Below, piece by piece: positions 32,882 to 42,296 of a DNA stretch of 64,000 bases. This DNA comes from Tateyamaria sp. syn59. GTDB taxonomy: Bacteria; Pseudomonadota; Alphaproteobacteria; Rhodobacterales; Rhodobacteraceae. Below the pieces are notes generated by a model. The model ran no database searches, was not told where the DNA came from, and saw nothing but the letters and a program-made list of their open reading frames with translations. The translations under genes were made by a program, and so were the position numbers. Every line of letters begins with the position of its first letter. The stretch's first letter is position 1. The DNA lies in contig NZ_VCBA01000011.1 in the NCBI RefSeq assembly GCF_007995245.1, positions 53,761-117,760 of the forward strand. Direction: 5' to 3'.

Positions 32882-33793
32882 CTACAGAGTGCTCTTCAAG
32901 TCTGGATGGCGTTTGATGAAGGCATCAAAATAGTCCGCAAAGGTTTCAACCACCGGGGGCAATTGCTCATAAGGTGGGTAATACAGCGTCAGCCACAATG
33001 CGCGTACGCTCCATGTCGGCAGAACAACTGTCAGCGATCCGTTTCTCAGTGCCTGTGCCGATATGAAATCGGGCAAGACGCAAATGCCTTCGCCCGCCAC
33101 AGCCATCGCGCCTAGGAAATCACCGTTGTTGGACGTCACAAGTGTGCCTGCGCGGATCTTGCGTTGAATGCCATTGGCTTCAAATTCCCAGGTCTCGGCG
33201 CCCCCCTTGGGGTGGTAGGACATCAAGGTTTCGGTCGATAGGTCATCCGGATGTGTGGGCTTCGCGATCCGGTCAAAAAGCGAAGGGGCTGCCACCGCAT
33301 GGCGCGGAACCTCGCACAGCTTGCGCCAGATGGTGGATTTGTCACTTGGCGGGCCCGAGACCCGGATGGCCAGGTCGCAGGTTTCCTCGATCACGTCGAC
33401 CAGGGTATCTGTGAAGTTGATGTCGACCGAAATGCCAGGGTGGGCCAATCGAAATCCGGCAATGACCTCGGGCAAGAGCGTCACGCCCAGCGATACCGGT
33501 GCCGTCAACCGCAATTGACCGCTGTCAGGGCGAAAGGCGCGCTGCACGTCACGCGTGACTTCCTCGAACCCCTCAAGCAGCGGCCGGTACCGTGCCAGCA
33601 CCGATGCACCGGCGCCGGTCAGCGCCACTTGCCGCGTGGTGCGCACCAGCAGTTGCACACCCAGGTTACTTTCGAGTTGCGCAATGATGCGCGTGACCGA
33701 GGCCGGGGCGAGGCCAAGCTCTTTCGCAGCAAGCGAAAAGCTCTTGAGGTCGGAGACAGCGCGCAACACGCGCAGGGGCTTCAGCTCGATCAT
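32882..33793 (-). CDS. LysR-family transcriptional regulator, divergent from the dioxygenase gene
   Basis: A 303-aa LysR regulator. DNA-binding part: LRVLRAVSDLKSFSLAAKELGLAP, then SVTRIIAQLESNLGVQLLVRTTR; the ligand domain starts near residue 90 (GQLRLTAPVSLGVTLLPEVI). It is 114 bases from, and opposite to, the MhqO-like gene, which it probably controls. Related LysR proteins respond to quinones, phenols or aldehydes. Confidence 0.9.
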   Translation of the reverse strand: MIELKPLRVLRAVSDLKSFSLAAKELGLAPASVTRIIAQLESNLGVQLLVRTTRQVALTGAGASVLARYRPLLEGFEEVTRDVQRAFRPDSGQLRLTAPVSLGVTLLPEVIAGFRLAHPGISVDINFTDTLVDVIEETCDLAIRVSGPPSDKSTIWRKLCEVPRHAVAAPSLFDRIAKPTHPDDLSTETLMSYHPKGGAETWEFEANGIQRKIRAGTLVTSNNGDFLGAMAVAGEGICVLPDFISAQALRNGSLTVVLPTWSVRALWLTLYYPPYEQLPPVVETFADYFDAFIKRHPDLKSTL

Positions 33794-33907
33794 CGGGCTG
33801 AGTATATTTCGTTTTCATCAATAATAAATACGCATCCTTGGCTATTCACTTCATCAACCCAAAGCGCATCTATGTCCCAACAGCATAAAACGCCAAGGAG
33901 TGGCACG

Positions 33908-34843
33908 ATGATCAAAGACATCAAGGGATTGCACCACGTCACATCCATGGCGGCGGATGCCAACACCAACAACCAGTTCTTCACGAACACGCTTGGCCTG
34001 CGCCGGGTCAAGAAGACGGTCAACTTCGACGCGCCCGAAGTCTATCACCTCTACTACGGGGATGAGCTCGGGACGCCTGGGTCCGTCATGACTTACTTCC
34101 CCTTCGGCACGATGCCGAAAGGGCGGCGTGGCGCAGGCGAGGTCGGTGTGACAGAATTCGCGGTGCCCGAAGGCAGCTTACCCTTTTGGACCGAACGTTT
34201 GAGCTCCAAGGGCGTTGCGGGTCTGGCTCAAGACACGGCCTTTGGCGAAACGCGGCTCAGTTTTGAGGGCCCGGATGGCGACGGCTTTGCGCTGGTCGAA
34301 AGCGACGCGCAGGGGCGGACCGCCTGGACCTCGGGCAATGTCTCGGAAGACGCGGGCATCTTCGGTTTCCGCGGTGCACGGTTCCGCTTGCGGGACGCGG
34401 ACGCCACGGGTGAGTTGCTCACCTACATGGGCTACCAGAAGGCCGAACACGAAGGCGACATTACCCGCTATGTGATCGAGGGCGGCAATGCCGCCGACAC
34501 CATCGACCTTGAACAGGTGGGCAATGCTGCGCCCGCCGCCGATCAAGGTGCTGGATCGGTCCACCACATCGCCTTTGCCGTCGAAGACCGTGCTGCACAG
34601 CTGCGGGTGCGCGAGGCGCTGATGCAAACCGGCTATCAGGTCACGCCCGTGATCGACCGGGATTACTTCTGGGCGATTTACTTCCGCACACCCGGCGGTG
34701 TGCTGTTCGAGATTGCCACGAACGAGCCCGGCTTTGACCGTGACGAAGACACGGCACATCTGGGCGAGGCACTGAAACTGCCGACCCGGTATGAACCCCA
34801 TCGTGACAAGATCGAGGCGCTGCTGCCCCCGATCGCCGCCTGA
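33908..34843 (+). CDS. Ring-cleaving dioxygenase, MhqO-like (VOC superfamily)
   Basis: A 311-aa protein with two vicinal-oxygen-chelate modules. Metal ligands are expected at the His of LHHVTSM (about residue 9), the His of VHHIAFAV and the Glu of LFEIATNEPGF. The organisation matches Bacillus MhqO/MhqE ring-cleaving dioxygenases that remove quinones. AAGGAG sits 7 bases before ATG 33908, so the long upstream frame is not used. The MhqD-like hydrolase gene follows after 11 bases, the same pair seen in quinone-resistance operons. Confidence 0.86.
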   Translation: MIKDIKGLHHVTSMAADANTNNQFFTNTLGLRRVKKTVNFDAPEVYHLYYGDELGTPGSVMTYFPFGTMPKGRRGAGEVGVTEFAVPEGSLPFWTERLSSKGVAGLAQDTAFGETRLSFEGPDGDGFALVESDAQGRTAWTSGNVSEDAGIFGFRGARFRLRDADATGELLTYMGYQKAEHEGDITRYVIEGGNAADTIDLEQVGNAAPAADQGAGSVHHIAFAVEDRAAQLRVREALMQTGYQVTPVIDRDYFWAIYFRTPGGVLFEIATNEPGFDRDEDTAHLGEALKLPTRYEPHRDKIEALLPPIAA

Positions 34844-34854
34844 CGGAGGATCAC

Positions 34855-35466
34855 ATGAGCACAGACCTGTATCAGGCGCGGACTTCTGCGCCCGACCCTG
34901 CACGTCCGCTCGTCTTTGCCTTTCACGGCACGGGTGGGGATGAAAATCAGCTCTTTGAGCTGGCAAGTCAGATTGTTCCTGGGGCGGGCGTTGTCTCGCC
35001 CCGGGGGGATGTGTCCGAAGGAGGCGCGGCCCGCTTTTTCCGTCGCACCGGTGAAGGTGTCTATGACATGGACGACCTTGCGCGGGCGACGGCGAAAATG
35101 ACCGCCTTTGTCGCGGCGCACCGCGCGGCCCATCCCGGCCATCCGGTCTATGCGTTTGGGTACTCCAACGGGGCCAACATCCTGGCGTCGGTGTTCCTCA
35201 AGCGTCCGGATCTGTTTGACCGTGTGGGGCTCTTGCACCCGCTGGTGACATGGGGTCTGGCCCCCAATCCTGCACTCGAGGACCGCCCGGTTCTTGTCAC
35301 GGCGGGTCGGCGCGACCCGATCACGCCTTTGCCTATGAGCGAACAGTTGATCGCCTGGCTCAAGGCGCAGGGAGCGGATGTGCAGACGGATGTCCACGAT
35401 GGCGGGCACGAGTTGCGCAACACTGAACTGACCGCACTGACACGCCTATTCGGCGGGCAGCACTGA
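34855..35466 (+). CDS. Alpha/beta hydrolase, MhqD-like carboxylesterase
   Basis: A 203-aa alpha/beta-hydrolase of the phospholipase/carboxylesterase type. The oxyanion-hole region is FHGTGGDENQ, the nucleophile is Ser of FGYSNGANI (about residue 104), the acid Asp is in GRRDPITP and the His in DGGHEL. It is paired with the MhqO-like gene and may hydrolyse the ring-cleavage product. The last 21 bases overlap the end of the converging LysR gene. Confidence 0.86.
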   Translation: MSTDLYQARTSAPDPARPLVFAFHGTGGDENQLFELASQIVPGAGVVSPRGDVSEGGAARFFRRTGEGVYDMDDLARATAKMTAFVAAHRAAHPGHPVYAFGYSNGANILASVFLKRPDLFDRVGLLHPLVTWGLAPNPALEDRPVLVTAGRRDPITPLPMSEQLIAWLKAQGADVQTDVHDGGHELRNTELTALTRLFGGQH

Positions 35467-36417
35467 TGCCTCGCGGATCGCGTTCAACGTCGTCAACACC
35501 GCCGCCTCTTGGCGCGCCCAGGACAGGAAGTCACGGATATGCTCCTCTTTTTCCCGCCCTGGGCGGCAACAGATAAAGTACTTGCGGCCAGAGGGTACCG
35601 CTGGACCGAACGGGCACACAAGGCGCCCATCGCTCAGCGCCCCATGCACCAGCAACGACCCGCACAAGCCAACCCCGATCCCCGCAATTGCGGCATCGGT
35701 GGTTTGGCCACCCGGGGGTTGCTCAAATCGCATGGCGTTGTCCAGATTGATGGCGTTTTCCAGACCGGCGTGCTGCGCCCAATATTCCCACCGCGTCACC
35801 GTGTTGCCGTAGAGCGACGATGTATCATGCAAGATCGGCACCCGTCGCAAATCCTGCGGCGCGGTCACAGCATAGCGATCCAGCAGCGTGGGGCTTGCCA
35901 CAACCAGCATCAACTCGGTGTGCAACACTTCGGTGTACATGTCGCGCGGCGCCGCTTTGGCATAACGGATCTCGACATCAGCACTGTGCGCGCTGGCTTC
36001 GTCAAAGGGACGCTCGGATTCGATGTGCACCTGCAACGCCCGATGCGCGACGGTAAAGCGGTGCAAACGCGGCAGCAGCCATTTGCTGATGATCGCGTTT
36101 GTCGCGTGGATCCTCAGCCTCGGGGAGTTTTTCGGCCGCACCTCGTCAATCACCTGGCGCATCTGCAAAAACGCCTCGCTGATCGTCGGATGCAGTTGCT
36201 GACCCGCCGCCGTCAGGTGGATCGCACGGGTTTTGCGCACGAACAAGGCGACGCCAAGGTCGGCCTCCAGCGCCTTGATTTGCTGGCTGACTGCGCCGGG
36301 CGTGACCGCGAGTTCGAGGGCGGCCTCCTTGATCGACCCACGACGCGCCGCCGCCTCAAAGGCGCGCAAGCTCGACAGTTTGGGCAGGCGGGTCATCGGC
36401 ATCGGACACAGGCTCAT
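35446..36417 (-). CDS. LysR-family regulator (GcvA-like)
   Basis: A regulator of up to 323 aa with the GcvA-subgroup opening RLPKLSSLRAFEAAARRGSI, then ELAVTPGAVSQQIKALEADLG. The ligand-binding domain follows from about residue 95. ATG 36396 (MTRLPKL) is the family-typical start; 36417 is the longest. It is divergent from the pirin gene and overlaps the MhqD-like gene tail-to-tail by 21 bases. It likely regulates the pirin/isochorismatase/amidohydrolase group. Confidence 0.88.
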   Translation of the reverse strand: MSLCPMPMTRLPKLSSLRAFEAAARRGSIKEAALELAVTPGAVSQQIKALEADLGVALFVRKTRAIHLTAAGQQLHPTISEAFLQMRQVIDEVRPKNSPRLRIHATNAIISKWLLPRLHRFTVAHRALQVHIESERPFDEASAHSADVEIRYAKAAPRDMYTEVLHTELMLVVASPTLLDRYAVTAPQDLRRVPILHDTSSLYGNTVTRWEYWAQHAGLENAINLDNAMRFEQPPGGQTTDAAIAGIGVGLCGSLLVHGALSDGRLVCPFGPAVPSGRKYFICCRPGREKEEHIRDFLSWARQEAAVLTTLNAIREASVLPAE

Positions 36418-36509
36418 GGATTAGATCAGCTAAACCATAGCTGCAGAACTTCTGCTTTGTCGAGCGTTGGCGCGGCACCAATTCACGTAGCAGTTCAAGG
36501 ATAGAGACA

Positions 36510-37238
36510 ATGATCAAAATCCACGATAAGGCAACGCGCGGGCGCACCCGCACTGGATGGCTCAACAGCTATCACACCTTTTCGTTTGGCGCGTTCAACG
36601 ATCCCTCGCGCATGGGCTTTAACGCGCTGCGTGTCATTAACGACGACACGCTGATCCCCGCGGGAGGCTTTGCCGCCCATGACCACAGCGATATGGACAT
36701 CCTGACGCTGGTGCTCGACGGTGCGCTGCGGCACGAGGATGACCAGGGCAATATCGCGGTCATCCGCGCGGGCGAGGTGCAGGCGATGTCCGCTGGCAGC
36801 GGTGTGCGCCATTCAGAATTCAACGCCTCCGAGACCGACACAACGCGCTTTCTGCAGATCTGGCTGATCCCCAATGAGACGGGCGGTACGCCGACTTATG
36901 CGCAAGCCAAGGTGCCCGAGACGGGCAATGTCTTGCTGGCAGGCGAAGGGGGCTTGATGCCCGTACGCTCAGGTGCGCGGCTCTGGCTGCGCCGTTTTGA
37001 AGAAGGCGCTATTCAGCATGTATCCGTAAGCGACAATGACCACTTCGTGCATCTGATCGACGGGCTCGCTGACGCCGAAGGCGAGCGCGTCAGCGCAGGC
37101 GACGGCTTGCAAGTGCCTGCACCCGAAGCGGTGTCACTCGCTTGGCAGACCGCTGGCGCGGCGCTTGTCTTTGAGATGCCGCCCGCCCGCCTTGCCGCTC
37201 CATCACTCGCTGCAAATCAGGCCGAACTTCATCCCTAG
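36510..37238 (+). CDS. Pirin-family protein
   Basis: A 242-aa bicupin pirin. The metal-binding N-terminal cupin has FAAHDHSDMDILTLVLDG and GSGVRHSEFN, giving the expected two to three His and a Glu. The C-terminal cupin carries no metal motif. Bacterial pirins such as YhhW have quercetinase-like activity; others are redox sensors. It lies first after the divergent LysR gene. Substrate unknown. Confidence 0.9.
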   Translation: MIKIHDKATRGRTRTGWLNSYHTFSFGAFNDPSRMGFNALRVINDDTLIPAGGFAAHDHSDMDILTLVLDGALRHEDDQGNIAVIRAGEVQAMSAGSGVRHSEFNASETDTTRFLQIWLIPNETGGTPTYAQAKVPETGNVLLAGEGGLMPVRSGARLWLRRFEEGAIQHVSVSDNDHFVHLIDGLADAEGERVSAGDGLQVPAPEAVSLAWQTAGAALVFEMPPARLAAPSLAANQAELHP

Positions 37239-37298
37239 CGCGCCCACTCCTCGGCGCAACAGTTTGACGACCCCAACCCCCGAAGACGGAGATGACCG

Positions 37299-38003
37299 AT
37301 GTCGAAAACCCAAGTCCTCACCCCGGAAAACAGCCAGCTGATCTTTATCGATCACCAGCCGCAGATGGCTTTCGGCGTCCAGTCCATGGACCGCCAAACT
37401 CTCAAGAACAACACGGTTGCGCTTGCCAAATCGGCCAAGATCTTTGACATCCCGACGATCATCACAACCGTGGAAACAGAGGCCTTTTCGGGTCATACCT
37501 ATCCCGAACTGCTCGACGTGTTCCCCGACACACCGCTCCTCGAACGGACCTCGATGAACTCCTGGGACGACCAAAAGGTGCGCGACGCGCTCGCCCAAGG
37601 GGCCGCCGAAGGCCGCAAAAAGGTCGTGGTCTCGGGCCTGTGGACCGAAGTGTGTAACGCCACCTTCGCGCTCAGCTGCATGGAGGACACGGATTACGAG
37701 ATTTACATGGTCGCCGACGCCTCGGGCGGCACCAGCGTTGAGGCGCATAACTACGCCATGGACCGCATGGTGCAGGCGGGTGTCGTGCCCGTGACCTGGC
37801 AGCAAGTCCTGCTCGAATGGCAGCGAGACTGGGCGCGCCGCGACACCTATGACGCGGTGATGGACCTTGTGCGCGAGCATTCGGGTGCGTACGGAATGGG
37901 CGTCGATTACGCCTACACGATGGTGCACAAAGCGCCGTCGCGTAGCACTCACAGCGGACCCCGCCACGATGCGGTGCCCGCCACGCCCATCGCTGCCGAA
38001 TAA
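37299..38003 (+). CDS. Isochorismatase-family hydrolase (YcaC-like)
   Basis: A 234-aa cysteine hydrolase of the isochorismatase fold. The Asp of FIDHQPQMAFG (about residue 17) and the Cys of GLWTEVCNATFA (about residue 118) are two of the three catalytic residues; the loop ERTSMNSWDD stands where the YcaC subfamily has its own conserved loop. A C-terminal extension with AYTMVHKAPS is unusual. Acts on an unknown small amide or ester. It follows pirin by 60 bases. Confidence 0.85.
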   Translation: MSKTQVLTPENSQLIFIDHQPQMAFGVQSMDRQTLKNNTVALAKSAKIFDIPTIITTVETEAFSGHTYPELLDVFPDTPLLERTSMNSWDDQKVRDALAQGAAEGRKKVVVSGLWTEVCNATFALSCMEDTDYEIYMVADASGGTSVEAHNYAMDRMVQAGVVPVTWQQVLLEWQRDWARRDTYDAVMDLVREHSGAYGMGVDYAYTMVHKAPSRSTHSGPRHDAVPATPIAAE

Positions 38004-38115
38004 CCACGCCCCGCGTCCCCCGCACCAAGCGCGGGGGACCACACCGCCCAACCTGTCCCAGCCCCGGCACCTGCCGGGCGCTGAACCCACGCCCATACCC
38101 GGAAGGAGCCCTGCC

Positions 38116-39849
38116 ATGACCGCCCCCGACACGATCCTTTTCAACGGCAAGATCACCACGATGGACCCGGATATGCCCGAGGCGAGTGCGGTGGCCATGG
38201 CTGGAACAACGATCGCAGCGGTTGGCAGTGACAAGGACATGCTGGCGTTGGCCGGGCCGGACACCGAAACCGTCGATCTGGGCGGTCAACGGGTCATCCC
38301 CGGCCTCATCGACAGCCACACGCATATCATACGCCAGGGCAACAACTTCGCGATGGAATTGCGCTGGGACACCGTGCCATCCCTCGCGGACGGTCTGCGT
38401 ATGCTCAAGGCGCAGGCGCAACGCACCCCCGCCGGGCAATGGATCCGCGTTGTGGGCGGCTGGTCCATCGACCAGTTTGCCGAAAAACGTCTGCCCACGA
38501 TTGATGAGATCAACGCCGTCGTCCCCGATGTGCCTGTCTACGTCCTCCACCTCTATGACCGCGCCTGGCTGAACAAGGCGGCCTTACGCGCCATCGGCAT
38601 CGACAAACATTTCTACGAACCCTTCGTCTCCGGCCGTCTCGAGCGCGACGACCAAGGCAACCCCACGGGCCTCGTCATGGCGCGGCCCAACGCGCAGCCG
38701 CTTTATGCACTTCTCGATATGGCGCCCAAGCTCGACTTTGAACAACAGATCACCTCGACCAAGCACTATTTCCGCGCGCTGAACGGGCTGGGCTTGACCT
38801 CAGCCCTCGACTGCGCGGGCGGCTTTCTGAATTACCCGGACGATTATGGCGTCATCTCGGAACTCAACAAACGGGGCGAACAGACGGTGCGCATTGGCTA
38901 CCAGCTTTTCGCGCAACGGCCCCTGTTCGAGCTTGAGGATTTCAAGCGCTGGAATGACATCGTCAAACCGGATGAGGGCGACGACTACCTCAAATGCGTC
39001 GGCGCGGGCGAGATGCTGGTGGCCTCCGCCTACGACTTCGAAGATTTCAGCTACCCCCGCCCCGACCTGCCCAAAAGGATGGAGGGCGACCTGCGCCCGG
39101 TGCTCGAATTCCTCTTCGACAAACGCTGGCCAATCCGCTTCCACTGCACCTACGAGGAAAGCGCCCACCGCCTGCTCGATCTCGTCGAAGAGGTGGGCCG
39201 CGACAAGGGGCTGGAAGAACTCAACTGGATTTTCGACCACGGTGAAACCGCGTCCGAAGCAACGATGGAGCGGGTGGCGCGCCTTGGCGGCGGCATCAGC
39301 TACCAGAACCGCATCGCCTTCCAGACGACAGCGTATCGAGACCGATATGGCGAGGATGCGCTGCGCGAGGTCATGCCGGTTAAAAAGATGATGGCTTCGG
39401 GCGTGCCGCTGGCCGCGGGCACCGATGCGACGCGCGTGTCCTCCTACAACCCGTGGCTTGCCATCCACTGGGCCGTGTCGGGCAAGGGGCGCGGTGGCGA
39501 CCTGATCTGGGACTCGGCCAACCGGCTCGACCGTCATGACGCGCTGCGCCACTGGACGGCCGCGGGCGCGTGGTTCAGCCGCGAACAGGGCAAGAAGGGG
39601 CAGATCAAGGCCGGGCAACTTGCGGACATTGCCGTGCTCGACCGCGACTATTTCGCCGTGGCCGAGGATGAGATCACAGAGATTGAGGCCGATCTGACCT
39701 TCACCGGCGGCGCGGTTGTGCATGCAAAGGCGCGCTTTGCCGATCTGGCCCCCGCGCCACTGCCCACGCTGCCCGACTGGTCGCCCGTGCTGACCTACGG
39801 CGCACCGGGGGCCGCAGTACCGACCCCGCCTGGACTGGCTGCTGAATGA
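38116..39849 (+). CDS. Amidohydrolase (YtcJ-like)
   Basis: A 577-aa metal-dependent amidohydrolase. The N-terminal strand domain has ILFNGKITTMDP; the metal site begins with GLIDSHTHI, and later FHCTYEESAH, FDHGETAS and LAAGTDATR supply the remaining ligands. The C-terminal end AGQLADIAVLD closes the composite domain. GGAAGGAGCCCTGCC precedes ATG 38116. Family substrates are formamide-type or aryl-amide compounds; none can be named here. It is transcribed with the isochorismatase-like gene. Confidence 0.88.
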   Translation: MTAPDTILFNGKITTMDPDMPEASAVAMAGTTIAAVGSDKDMLALAGPDTETVDLGGQRVIPGLIDSHTHIIRQGNNFAMELRWDTVPSLADGLRMLKAQAQRTPAGQWIRVVGGWSIDQFAEKRLPTIDEINAVVPDVPVYVLHLYDRAWLNKAALRAIGIDKHFYEPFVSGRLERDDQGNPTGLVMARPNAQPLYALLDMAPKLDFEQQITSTKHYFRALNGLGLTSALDCAGGFLNYPDDYGVISELNKRGEQTVRIGYQLFAQRPLFELEDFKRWNDIVKPDEGDDYLKCVGAGEMLVASAYDFEDFSYPRPDLPKRMEGDLRPVLEFLFDKRWPIRFHCTYEESAHRLLDLVEEVGRDKGLEELNWIFDHGETASEATMERVARLGGGISYQNRIAFQTTAYRDRYGEDALREVMPVKKMMASGVPLAAGTDATRVSSYNPWLAIHWAVSGKGRGGDLIWDSANRLDRHDALRHWTAAGAWFSREQGKKGQIKAGQLADIAVLDRDYFAVAEDEITEIEADLTFTGGAVVHAKARFADLAPAPLPTLPDWSPVLTYGAPGAAVPTPPGLAAE

Positions 39850-39920
39850 CACGGCGCGGGCAAGGGCCGATTTCTGGCCTCCGCCCGCGCAGACCCCTTT
39901 TCGAGCATCGGAGAGACCCC

Positions 39921-40229
39921 ATGCTGGACGACCAGAATGTCGACGTCACCTACAGCGAAAGCGACACCAAGGCGCGCTTTGGGGCCTCCGTGCGTGGCTT
40001 TGCCAGTGCCGCCGAGCTGATCCTGTCCAAGGTGACGCCAGAGCTTGTGATCGCCGATCACACCTATGTCCCGGATGAGTTACGCGGGTGCGGTCTGGCC
40101 CAGACCCTGATCCTGCACCTGATCGCTGATGCCCGTGCCAAAGGGCAGCGCATCGTGCCGCTCTGCCCCTTTGTCCGCGCCTATGCCCAAAAGCATCAAG
40201 AGGAGGTTGGCGATGTCTTCCAGTGGTGA
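39921..40229 (+). CDS. Small GNAT-type N-acetyltransferase (YjdJ/NATD1-like)
   Basis: A 102-aa minimal acetyltransferase. AELILSKVTPELVIADHTYV and ELRGCGLAQTLILHLIADAR form the acetyl-CoA binding strand-turn-helix; IVPLCPFVRAYAQKHQE ends the domain, a pattern typical of the NATD1-like family. GGAGAG lies 8 bases before the ATG. Its end overlaps the MFS gene by 17 bases, so the two are translated together. Confidence 0.85.
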   Translation: MLDDQNVDVTYSESDTKARFGASVRGFASAAELILSKVTPELVIADHTYVPDELRGCGLAQTLILHLIADARAKGQRIVPLCPFVRAYAQKHQEEVGDVFQW

Positions 40230-41814
40230 TGTCGCAACCGCGCCAGCGCCATCGGCCTGGGCCCCGTTCGGCTACCGCGCCTTTGCGCTTTTGTGGACGG
40301 CCACGCTGATCTCGAATGTTGGCACGTGGATGCACGATGTGGGCGCAGGGTGGCTGATGACCACGCTCAACTCGTCCCCCGCTGTCGTGTCGCTCGTCCA
40401 GGCGGCGACAACGCTGCCGGTTTTCCTCTTTGCGCTTTACGCGGGCACGCTCGCAGACCGGCTCGACAAGCGCAAAATGCTGATCACGGTGAACGCGATG
40501 TTGCTGGTGATCATCGCGGTTCTGGCGGGGCTGGTGCATCTGGAACTCGTTACACCGGGCCTTCTGATCCTCTTCACGCTGGCCATCGGTACCGGCACCG
40601 CCTTTATGGCCCCCGCCTGGCAGGCCATTGTGCCCGCGCTCGTCCCGCGTGAGGCTTTGCAACCTGCCATCGCGCTGAACTCTATGGGGATTAACATCAG
40701 CCGCGCCATCGGGCCTGCGCTCGCCGGTCTGCTCATCGCCTCGGTCAGCTTGTCTGCGCCCTTTGCGCTGAACGCGCTCAGCCACGTGGTGATCATCGGC
40801 GCGTTGTTGATGTGGAAGTATGACAGCACGCCCAAGAAAACTTCGCAGCCCATCGCCAACGCTATGCTCACGGGCCTGCGGCATGTGGCCCACAACGGCC
40901 CGCTCAAGGCGACGCTGATCCGGGCCTTTGCCTTCTTCATCTTCGCCTCGGCCTATTGGGCGCTGCTGCCGCTGGTCGTGCAAGGGATCGAAGGGGGCGA
41001 TGCCACGCTTTACGGCCTCCTGCTGACTCTGATCGGTACGGGCGCTGTAGCGGGGGCGTTGACCCTGCCCAAGCTGCGCGCGCGCCTCGACGCCAGCGCC
41101 ATGGCCGCCGCCGGTGCTGTGGGTACAGCTGTCGCGATGGCCGTCCTGGCCACGGCCGCGCAACCGCCCGTCGCTGCCGCAGCCGCATTGCTGGGGGGCT
41201 TCAACTGGATCGCCGTGCTCACCACGTTCAACGTCTCGGCCCAAACAGCGCTTCCCAACTGGGTGCGCGCCCGTGGCCTTGCCATCAACCTCATGGTGTT
41301 CTTCGGCTCCATGGCCTTTGGATCAGCAATGTGGGGACAGGTGGCCTCGCTCACCTCGACCACAACCGCTTTGCTGATCGCAGCCGCAGGCCTGCTCGCG
41401 GGCCTCGCCCTCACCCGCCACCACGTGCTGGGACAGGGCGAGGGGATCGACCTCACACCGTCCATGCACTGGCCCGCGCCAGACGTCGCGATTGAAGAGG
41501 ATGGCCTGCACGCCCGCGGCCCCGTCATGGTCGAGGTCGAATACCACATCAACCCCGCAGACCAGACCGCCTTCCTCACCGCCATCAACGAGTGGTCAGG
41601 CGAACGCTGGCGCGACGGTGCCTATGACTGGCGCGTCTACCAAAGTGCTGAGGCGCCCGAGGTCTGGGTCGAAGCTTTCCTCGTCTCCTCCTGGGAAGAG
41701 CACATGGCCCAGCACGACCGGGTGACGGCCCAAGACAAAGACGTGCAGGACAAGGTCCGCGCTTTCGACACCCGCGCCGACGGCCCGACCGTCCGGCACC
41801 TCATCGCCCCCTAA
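40213..41814 (+). CDS. MFS transporter (EntS-type) with a C-terminal ferredoxin-like domain
   Basis: A 533-aa protein. Residues about 1-425 form a 12-helix major facilitator of the EntS/MFS_3 type (WMHDVGAGWLMTTLNSSPAVVSLV, then LYAGTLADRLDKRKML, the loop 2-3 motif). Residues about 440-533 form a soluble domain (MVEVEYHINPADQTAFLTAI, then WRVYQSAEAPEVWVEAFLV and EEHMAQHDRV) resembling an antibiotic-biosynthesis-monooxygenase-like dimeric alpha/beta barrel. AGGAGG lies 8 bases upstream of ATG 40213. Probably an exporter; the cytosolic domain could bind the substrate. Confidence 0.85.
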   Translation: MSSSGDVATAPAPSAWAPFGYRAFALLWTATLISNVGTWMHDVGAGWLMTTLNSSPAVVSLVQAATTLPVFLFALYAGTLADRLDKRKMLITVNAMLLVIIAVLAGLVHLELVTPGLLILFTLAIGTGTAFMAPAWQAIVPALVPREALQPAIALNSMGINISRAIGPALAGLLIASVSLSAPFALNALSHVVIIGALLMWKYDSTPKKTSQPIANAMLTGLRHVAHNGPLKATLIRAFAFFIFASAYWALLPLVVQGIEGGDATLYGLLLTLIGTGAVAGALTLPKLRARLDASAMAAAGAVGTAVAMAVLATAAQPPVAAAAALLGGFNWIAVLTTFNVSAQTALPNWVRARGLAINLMVFFGSMAFGSAMWGQVASLTSTTTALLIAAAGLLAGLALTRHHVLGQGEGIDLTPSMHWPAPDVAIEEDGLHARGPVMVEVEYHINPADQTAFLTAINEWSGERWRDGAYDWRVYQSAEAPEVWVEAFLVSSWEEHMAQHDRVTAQDKDVQDKVRAFDTRADGPTVRHLIAP

Positions 41815-41842
41815 CGCAACCCGTTTACGAAAGGACTGACGC

Positions 41843-42295
41843 ATGACCCAATTCACGCTCAACGGACGCCCCGTCGAGGTCGAGAACCCACCCGACGAAA
41901 TGCTGCTCCTCGTCCTGCGCGACACGCTTAAGCTCAAAGGCACTAAATACGGCTGTGGTGCCGCGATGTGCGGCGCTTGCACGGTGCATGTGGACGGGGT
42001 CGCGCAGTTTGCCTGCCAGATGGCCGTGGGCGACGTGGCGGGCGCAGACGTCACCACCATCGAAGGGCTGTCCGAAGACGGCACGCACCCCTTGCAACAG
42101 GCCTGGATCGCCGAACAGGTCGCGCAATGCGGCTACTGTCAGTCGGGTCAGATCATGCGCGCCGCAGCACTCCTAGCCGACAATCCCAACCCCACCCGGC
42201 AAGAAATCGTGGACGAGATGAGCGCTAACCTCTGCCGCTGTGGCACCTACACCCGGATCTTCAAAGCGGTCGAACGCGCCGCGCAGGAGGTGTGA
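41843..42295 (+). CDS. (2Fe-2S) small subunit of a molybdenum hydroxylase (IorA type)
   Basis: A 150-aa protein with two [2Fe-2S] centres. Plant-type ferredoxin Cys are at 38, 43, 46 and 58 (CGAAMCGAC), and the C-terminal helical centre uses Cys 96, 99, 131 and 133 (CGYC and CRCG). It passes electrons between the molybdenum cofactor subunit, encoded one base downstream, and an external acceptor. No FAD subunit gene is present, so this is the two-subunit isoquinoline-1-oxidoreductase class, which usually hands electrons to a cytochrome. Confidence 0.93.
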   Translation: MTQFTLNGRPVEVENPPDEMLLLVLRDTLKLKGTKYGCGAAMCGACTVHVDGVAQFACQMAVGDVAGADVTTIEGLSEDGTHPLQQAWIAEQVAQCGYCQSGQIMRAAALLADNPNPTRQEIVDEMSANLCRCGTYTRIFKAVERAAQEV

Positions 42296-42296
42296 G

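Noticed and set aside
38800..41244. Long minus-strand frames opposite the amidohydrolase and MFS genes
   Set aside because: The + strand has complete, recognisable families in the same place; the minus products are Arg/Gly-rich and match nothing.
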